A DNA stretch of 64,000 bases from the NCBI GenBank assembly GCA_020912385.1, contig CP087217.1:1178001-1242000 (forward strand), written 5' to 3'. Every line of letters starts with the position of its first letter. Position 1 is the first letter of the stretch. This document shows, piece after piece, positions 56,383-64,000 of the stretch. Origin of the DNA: Neofusicoccum parvum (taxonomy: Eukaryota > Ascomycota > Dothideomycetes > Botryosphaeriales > Botryosphaeriaceae). The notes beneath the pieces are model-generated. The model was not told the origin of the DNA, did not search any database, and was given only the letters and a program-made list of their open reading frames with translations. A program made the position numbers and the translations under genes.

Positions 56383-59051
56383 ATGGATCTCTTCAAGCGC
56401 AACAACGGCCCGCCCAGATCGCGCCAGGGCTCGCTGGACGCCGCCTTCATGGACGACAGATCCTCTGAGTCGTGGGCACCCGGCTCCCACGCCCAATCTC
56501 ACCCGGATCTGCCGTCGCCGCCAGACCGCCGCCTGCGCGATCAGAGCAATGTCCGCCGGAGCTCCGTATTTACCCTGCGCTCCCGCAGCAACACGGCCAA
56601 TTCCATGTCCTCCAAAGCGCCCAATTTCGACGACCAGGACCGCAGCCAGCGCAGATCATCGCGGGATATTTCTGCCATGAATCCCGCGCACGGTAGCTCA
56701 GGGAGCATCTCTGAGCCCGCCGCCGGCAAGCAGAAGCCTTCTTCAATGTTCGCCTCAAGAGGGAGGAAGCTCCGCCGCCAAAGCAGCAAGCTCAGCTCCA
56801 CCGCCGCCGCCGCCGACGACGTTGAAGAGGTATCCAACGGACGCAGAAGCTCAGTGTTTGGCAAGGACCGCAAGCGGAGTACCTACGAGACTGTTGAGCA
56901 GTGTGAGTTGCGCTCCCACGTCGTGCAAGCTGCATGTTGCTGATCACTGCTGTCTTAGACAACCTCAGGATGCGCCACATCTCTAGCCCCTTCGACTTCC
57001 AACATCTAACCCACACCAACTCTCAACACCTCCAGCAGGCCCTTGAGAGCAGCCAGAATGAACTGGTCGCCGAGTTCTGGGCCCACAGGGCCTCGCAGAT
57101 GCCCAACAAGGAGCTGCGCGGCATCAAAGTGGAAGCCTTAACCTCCACTAATGGCTCCTCCGAGGCGCTGAGCACCGCGCAGCCCAGCAGCGACTCCTCG
57201 TCTATCGATAGATCGTCGATTGTGAGCCCCAAAACACGCGAGCTTCCGAAACACCAGTCCCCTTCGCCTAAGTCGGATCCGCAGGCTGTCCGCCACACGC
57301 GTTCCATGGGCAGCTTCTCGCAGCCTATCCCGCCCACTTCCCCTAAGTCGCCCAAGTCCCAGGACCCTCACGTGCCCATGGTTCCTCCACGGATGTCATC
57401 CCGCTTGGCGTCTTCACGGGGTGAGGATACCCCTATTGCGCAGGCTATATCCAGCAGCCGTAGAACTTCTGGTATCTGGAATAACTCCTTCCACCGTCCA
57501 TCCGTCTCGAACGAGTTCATCAACGACCTTCCCTTCATTCCCCACGCAATTACCACTCCCGACGACACCGCCATGCCTTCCGTCTCTCCCTCATGGAACG
57601 CAACTGATCTGGAGCACATCGCTGAAGAGGAGGAGGGCTACTTTGGTCGCAAGTCTTATGACCAAAGCATTCTCTACTCACCTTCGCCAGAGATGTCGCC
57701 CACCCAGAAGCCAGATGCCGAGTCGGACCTCCCGCTGCGTTCGGACCATATGGGCCCTCATGAGCAGTTGAAGTCGTTCGCAAACCATCGTCCCACCAGG
57801 CCCCGCCCTCTTTCGCAGATGTCGGATACGCTTGGTGCTCCCTTCTGCCCGCCTCAGTCTGGAAAGAAGACTCCCGGTGCCATGGGCGCTCTGCAGCGTT
57901 CGGCTACGATGAGGAGACGCTCGACCTTCTTCAGGAGCCTGGAGGACACCAACACATGGGAGGACGACATCGACTACTGCTACGATATTGGTGCCGATGC
58001 GGACTGCGACTTCGAATGGGACCGCATGTCGAACGATGCGAAGGCCAGCTACACTCCCAACGAACCGAGCTTTGCTATTCGTACGTCAACGGTTGTGGAG
58101 GAAGAAGAGGAGGAAGAGGAGGAAGATGAGCAAGAAGATGGCTGTGGAACTGAGGAGAAACTCAACTCTGGTTTCATGCCCAGCACATTTCGTCCCTCCC
58201 TAGTGGTGCCCAGCAAGACTTCGATCCCCGATCTGGATTACCGCTCCGCCGTCTCCACGTCGACCAACAGCCTTCTAACGCCGGTCGATGGCTACACCTC
58301 CAATAACCCGAAGGATCGCAGCACTGCTGCGTACCAGATGGGTGAGGATCAAGGTGCTTACACCCCGTCGTTGCTTGTTCCGCAGGACTTTAAGGAGCAG
58401 GTCGCTAAGGAGGAGATGTACGAGGATCTGCTCAACGACTACGAGTCCGACCGCCACTATCCCCTGATGCACGCGCGCTCGGACAACACGCTCAGCATCG
58501 CTGAGTCCAGCCGCAGCGGCCCATCTCGCTACAGCATGGGCAGCTCCTACGAGAGCAGCCTTCGCTCTGCTTCAGTATCTCTTGCGAGCCCTGCTCGCGC
58601 CGCTCGCAGCTCCACTGGTTCCGTGCCTGATCTTGTGCACAGCCGCCGGGCCGCCCGTCGTACCATGGAAATCATGGTCAACCGCCTGTCCAAGGAGTTG
58701 ACGTTCGAGGATGACGAGGACTGCGACGGAAGCGCGTCAACGGAGCAGCAGACGTTCTTCGCCGATGACCAAGATGGTTCGGACGACGAGACCGAGGACA
58801 GCAGGAAACCCGAGTCGCGCCCCACTACCCGCGGCGGGGCCATGGCAGCAGAGGCCATGATGCGCTCTCCCGTTTCCCCTTACCATGAGCGCTCCGCTTC
58901 CGATGGTGCGGCAAAGCTCCTGGCCAAGGCCGGCGTCAAGGCGCAGCACACGCGCACGGCCAGCTCGGAGTCACAGGCGCAGCGTAGGGGCAGCAAGACG
59001 TACACCTTGAGCTTGTTCCCCGCGCCGCCGAAGACGCCGAAGAACTTCTAG
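56383..59051 (+). CDS. CRIB (p21-Rho-binding) domain protein, probable Cdc42/Rac effector
   Basis: Two exons, 56383-56902 and 56959-59051, give 870 residues. The GTGAGT intron joins YETVEQ to YNLRMRHISSPFDFQHLTH, an intact CRIB motif at about 175-192. CRIB motifs bind GTP-loaded Cdc42 or Rac and link them to cell polarity. The N terminus is Ser/Arg-rich (MDLFKRNNGPPRSRQ); the region after the CRIB holds many SP and RRS sites, likely kinase targets, and an acidic run of Glu near residue 560. No kinase domain is present, so it is closer in layout to Gic-type scaffolds than to PAK kinases. MPTALLSTAD at 56311 is a possible earlier start in frame. Confidence 0.85.
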
Positions 59052-61462
59052 GTTCGAAGTGACTCTTCCGCATCTGTCCCTACTGCTTCACTTGAGTACT
59101 GTATAAACACCTGCTTTACGCGTTCTTTCTTTTTCTTGTTTCAACTGTCTACAAGGTGTGCTGTTTTTCTGAAGCCACCGCTGCATTTTTCCTTTCGGTC
59201 GTTTCTCGTCGCGCTCCCTGTTGCTCCCATTGTTTCCGAGCATTTGATGATGCTATGTACTATCTATGACCGGGTCGACTCCACGGGGTTGTGGAGAGGG
59301 TTGGTTGGTTCAAAGGGGGCGGTACCGGTCATACACAAAAAAGCAGGTGTGCTTTTTACCCGCGGAGTTTCATTGCGTCTTGGGAGAGGTTGGTCAGGAG
59401 CTATAGGACGTTCTTGGTTGCTGGTGGTCATCTGTATTGTTTTAACTCCCCGTGTCCCTGGATTCCAAAAAAGACGGGACTGGCGTTCAAGTCACATCAT
59501 TTCCTTGGTTTGTATCTCTCTCCCCGCCTGTCTCCGCTGTTTCCTATCTAGTATCTGTCCAGCTATTTCCTTTTGCCCAGCGTCCAGCCCAGAGCTTTGC
59601 TGCTTTATCCGCAAAGCTGGGCTTTGCTGTGGGGGTTTTCTGCTGCGTTCATACCACATAGAGCGGTTGTGGGCTAGTCGTCTTGTTTAGTTCTTGCTGT
59701 CTATTTGAGCGAGGTGTTGGATTGGCGGCATAATACTGTTACCATTAGAAGGAGAGGTTTTTCGGCGGTGCTTAATCGGCGCGCGCTTGAGAGCAGCTGC
59801 AAGCAGAGTAAAGAATAGGAGAAACGCAGCAGGCCCCGCCTTGGGGACTGCTGTTCCCAAACCTTTGGCCCCCACCGGACGAGCGTTGTGATTGCACCAC
59901 CCGCATCGAGCAGGTCCGTAACAGACCCAACAGGCACCCTTGGCCGCCATCGACAGGCGCAACGGCACCACCCGGGATTTCTGCTGTCGTCGCGGTGCTT
60001 GGCTCCTACGTCAGGGAGGGGGATGGAGGAAGGATGGAGGCTAAAATCGGCGCCGACCCGATGCACCGGAAAACCCGCAGCCTGTCCCCACAAAGTACGG
60101 ACGTAATGCACGCCCGCACGCCCGCTCAATCTATCGCGCGTCGTCCGCTCCCGGCGCCTGCCTGCGCAGGATCACAATTGCAGAAGACAGGAAATTTCCC
60201 ACCACCCGGGTTATGACCCCGGTCCGGAGCATTCTGGGTGATCGCATCGACATCGCACACCGGGTCCTCTCGTGTTGTCTCCACCGCGAGAGGGAGGGCT
60301 GGCCCGCCGCTCTGTACCCAATCGCGTTTCTTTTTTGGCCCATCGCAATGTCTGCGCGGTAGGTCTTTCTTTTCCCTTGCATATCGGCATGTCGGAGCTT
60401 TGAGACGGCTCTTTTTTTTTTCCCCTCTCCCCCCACACCGTGTCTGAGAAAAGAGATGCACTCCGGCCCAATCGATTTCGATCGACTGCGCGCCGGCTGG
60501 CCCCCAAAACTATGCTTTCGTTTCTCCCGGCTTGGAGGGAGGGCACGACGGGGGGCACGCGACAGCGACAGCGACAACGATGCGCCTTCCTCGGCATCTG
60601 GCCTGGCCTGGTCATCGTCATGCAGGCCGTCGAAGCGAACACCCACATCGCGACATCAGATCCGCGCGGTGGGCGGCCGATGGCGGGCAAGGCGGCGGCT
60701 CGGTACGTTGTGCCTGTCAGCCACCCGTCTGACACGAGATCGCGAGTGGAGCAGAAAAGGGGAGATGCCCGCCGGGCGTCCCATGTGCGGCCGCGATCGC
60801 GACGCGCGGAGCCGCTGCAGGAAGGGCTGGACTTTGGGGTGGTGGGTGTGGGTGGGTCTGGGGCTGGAATCCGCGAGGTGTTTTTTTTTTTGTTTTTTTT
60901 GCCTTGCCGTTTGGGGGCCGTCTTTGCTGCTGCTGCTGATGCTGCTGCCGCGTCGGTGAGGCACAGCACACAGCTCAGCCAACTGCCTGTCCGCTCCTGC
61001 AAGCATGCTCGTCAGTAAGCCACCTGCAAGCCTACCGCGCGGCGCGGACGCGGGCATCGAAGTCTCAGATCGCCGCCGTTGGCCGCTGACGCTGCATATA
61101 TTTCCTTGCAAATCGACTCTTTTTTGGAGTCGCAGCCTGGCTCCCATCCTCCCGCGTTGCGCGCGCGCGCGTTGTTGGTTCATGCGTCGCCCGTTCCTTC
61201 CAGAGCGAATTATTATTGTCTTTCGTGCCCTCGGCGAACCTTGCGTGTCGGACGACCGTCGAACGGTTTGTTTCTATTCGAAGTACCTCAGCTCTGTGTC
61301 CCGGGGGTCCTGGCGGTGAGAGGACCGTGTTGCTGAATCGCGTCTACCGGCCACTCGGATTCAATATATTGAGACGGACTGCCGATTGGGGGCTGAGAAG
61401 GGGAAACGGCGGTTACGCAAAACCTGTGGGAAAGAAGCGAGACAGCCATTAGCTGCCGTAGC
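59052..61462. other. intergenic, no gene recognised
   Basis: The first 600 bases are pyrimidine-rich and probably contain the 3' UTR of the CRIB gene. The rest holds T tracts (60412-60421, 60881-60900) and overlapping frames without motifs. The last few hundred bases are probably promoter of the LaeA-like gene. Confidence 0.55.
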
Positions 61463-63132
61463 ATGGAGGCGTCGTCGGGGTCGCCGAGTGAGACGCTGTC
61501 GGGTGGGAGGGAGGGTCTGCGACATGAACAGTGGCATGAGGAAGAGCAGCGCCTAGTGGGCGAGACGTTGGTCGTTGACGTATGTTGGATTTTTAATTTT
61601 TGTTCATGCGGCCCGTTTCTTTTCGGATTGCGGCGTTGTACGCGCGCTTCGTGAGGATATTTGTGTGACGTGAGTGTTGAAAAATTGTTGCCGTTGACCT
61701 CCTGCGCAGGATGATGACGAGTTCGACGATTCGACATACGAAGACGAGGATTCTGGGTCGTGAGTGATGTCAACCTGCTCTGGAGGGAGGTTGAAGTGTT
61801 GAAATGCTCGAGTAGATATGAGACATCGCTGGCAAGCTCGGCCACTGACTTCAAGTACGAGCTTGGAAGACGATACCATGCGTTCAAGGACGGGAGTAAG
61901 TGGAAACAGCAAGTTTCTCTTCCGTACCCCTCAGATTGGGCACCTTCACAACCTTCTTCACCTTTCGACTTAGCATTTTCTTCCAGAGGACTACCGCCCG
62001 GCAGTAACTGACTCTGTTGCCAGAATACCACCTTCCAAACGATGAGCGTGAGATCTCCCGCCTCGAACTACAGCACCGCATCTGGTACCTCACTCTGAAC
62101 GGCCGTCTCTTCCTCTCCCCTCTCTCCCTATCCCCACCCTCAACTCCAACACATCACCCCTCCACATCTCCTCCCACCTCCACTACCACCTTCCACCCCC
62201 AAACCTTCGAAGTCCTGGACATAGGCACCGGAGCCGGCAATTGGGCCATCGACTTCGCGTCCGCCCACCCGAACGCGCAAGTCACGGGCACAGACCTCTC
62301 GCCGATCCAGCCCAATAACGTACCAGGCAACTGCTCCTTCATCGTCGACGATGCGACCGAGGAATGGGCGTTCGGGAAGCAATTCGACTTCGTGCACGCA
62401 CGAATGATGGGCATGGCGTTCAGGGACTGGCCGAAGTTCTTTGGCAGCGCGTGGGCGGTGCTGAAGCCGGGTGGTGAGTTCCTTTCTCCCCTCTCCTCCT
62501 TTCCTCTCCTCCCTTTCTCCCTTCTCCTTCCATTCCTCCCCTTCTTTGGGTGATTGCAGGGCGCTCCGGCAAGATGCGGCACGGCCGGGGAATGCGTGAA
62601 GCGCGGGCTCGCTGACGGGCGGCGCTCCGCCAGGCTGGATCGAGCTGCAGGAGTGGACCGCGCCTTTCCGCAGCGACGACGGCTCGCTGCCGCCCGACTG
62701 CGCCTTCAGCCGCTGGAACTCGGGCGAGGCGGCCGCCAAAGCCGGCATCGACGTCTCCGTGCCGAGCCGCTTCCCGCAGCTGCTGGCCGCGGCGGGGTTC
62801 GCGGAGGTGACGGACGTCCAGACGAAGTGGCCGTTGGGGCCGTGGCCGAAGGGGAGGAAGGAGAAGCGGTTGGGGGACCTGTTTTTGGATGATATGATCG
62901 AGGCGTTGCCGGCGGCGAGCTTGAGGTTGTATACGAGGGTGCTGGGTTGGGAGGAGGAGAGGGTGATGGCACTTCTGGAGGAGGTGAAGCGGGATATGCT
63001 GGATCCGAGCATTCATGCATATATGCCGGTGTAAGTGGTTTAGTGGCTCCCGTTTCCTTGATGCGGCGTGGTGCTGATAAAGTCTACAGCCATATCTGTT
63101 ATGCTCAGAAACCGCTTGATGCCGAGAGTTAA
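61463..63132 (+). CDS. LaeA/UMTA-like SAM-dependent methyltransferase
   Basis: Six exons, 61463-61579, 61710-61759, 61813-61895, 62024-62473, 62634-63030 and 63090-63132, give 379 residues; all phases agree. An acidic N terminus (DDDEFDDSTYEDEDSGS) leads into FKYELGRRYHAFKDGKYHLPNDE, the family signature before the methyltransferase fold. Motif I is VLDIGTGAGNWAID near 147, followed by VTGTDLSPIQP, DFVHARMMGMAF and KPGGWIELQEW. Residues about 114-143 form a Ser/Thr/Pro-rich insertion not typical of the family. Members range from the secondary-metabolism regulator LaeA to cluster methyltransferases; this one cannot be placed further. No biosynthetic cluster is visible beside it. Confidence 0.9.
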
Positions 63133-64000
63133 TGCGGAGCATGATTTTCTCCCTAGCTCGAGGCTGTTAATTTGAGAGCTTGGTGATGAAATTCAGATGG
63201 GCCCCATGATGCAGCACTTCGTTGAAATTCAATCAACTGTTTTTCCTCTTTTGCGTTGATAACAAACAAAGTTCCTCCCCCAGAGACTCGACTCGCAGTT
63301 CTTGTCCACACTGCATGTTGATGCTACCACAGCCTGTCTATTTCCACGGTCTGCTGTATAGCCGAAGAGGTATCACCAAGCGAGTGCTCTTGAACCTGGT
63401 CTTCAGATCCAGCAGGGCAAATGCTGATTACGGCCGCGCACCTGCCGCATCAGGCTAGCGGGCTCGGCGCGGCGGGCGCACCTTTGCGCTCACCATCGGT
63501 CGATCGTCATCCTGCGCCCAACACCCCTTACGTGTAGATGGGTGCCATAGACACGCGACACTAGCTACGGATAGCTCGGTATGTTTGTGTGAGGCTTCGG
63601 CCAATAGTAGCATGACGACGAAGCCAGTCGCCGTCCGCCAACAGCGCGAGTGACGTGTCCATGGCTCCGCAGTCTGCCTATCAAACAGCACAAACCACCC
63701 CTCCACGGCATTCAAGACGTACGCTGATCTGTCAGCACCAGCCTGGCCCAGTTCCATGGTCACCAGCGGACTCGCTTCCGCAACTTTGGCCGCGATCAAG
63801 CTCTCCTGTTCTCTCTCGATCGTTGACTTGAACCCACGGAACCCGAATCCCCACGCCTACTTCAAGCCTGGAATCCCGACAAGCATTATCCATCAAACAC
63901 TGCCAGTTCCTCTCACCTTCAACATGTTTCCACCAAAAAAAGGTGACCACCGAAGCCCTATTAGGGCAGAGTCTCCAGCCATGCAGGAGAGCGTCCCAGG
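63133..64000. other. intergenic, no gene recognised
   Basis: 3' flank of the methyltransferase gene and sequence to the window edge. No frame with recognisable protein character was found. Confidence 0.5.

Overview
This window is nuclear DNA from a filamentous ascomycete (Pezizomycotina, most likely Dothideomycetes; the class is an inference). Evidence: most genes are cut by 50-70 nt introns with GTRNGY donors and CTAAC-like branch sites. The gene content is typical of the group: a HET-domain protein, a DUF3176 protein, a LaeA-like methyltransferase, a GT90 glycosyltransferase and a pogo/Fot-type transposon with RIP-like stop codons. Exons were joined by hand from splice sites plus reading-frame continuity; no alignment or search was run.

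Layout. 0-8 kb: a METTL21-like methyltransferase, a type II membrane protein with a predicted lectin-like ectodomain, and a secreted KKG/GST-repeat protein. 8-22 kb: a DUF8032-zinc finger fusion, an EBP-type sterol isomerase, a frameshifted relic, a GT90 enzyme, an arrestin-like gene with an apparent one-base frameshift, and a DUF3176 membrane protein. 22-31 kb: a pseudogene, a protein kinase, a HET protein and a secreted saponin-hydrolase-like protein. 31-33 kb: a complete pogo-like element with 47 bp terminal inverted repeats. 33-45 kb is a dense housekeeping block: ELP3, succinyl-CoA ligase alpha, AP-2 mu, V-ATPase subunit f, and a divergent GARS / homoserine kinase-AIRS pair. 45-56 kb is about 11 kb without a recognisable protein gene, much of it GC-rich. 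56-63 kb: a CRIB-domain protein and a LaeA-like methyltransferase.

The strongest novelty is at 41.2-45.1 kb. In most fungi GARS and AIRS (purine steps 2 and 5) form one bifunctional Ade5,7 protein. Here GARS is a free-standing minus-strand gene of 428 residues that ends at its domain boundary. AIRS is instead fused in frame to the C terminus of homoserine kinase on the plus strand. The two genes diverge from a 200 bp promoter carrying a TGACTC site. One inversion of an ancestral divergent THR1/ADE5,7 pair, with breakpoints at the THR1 stop and in the GARS-AIRS linker, would explain all of this.
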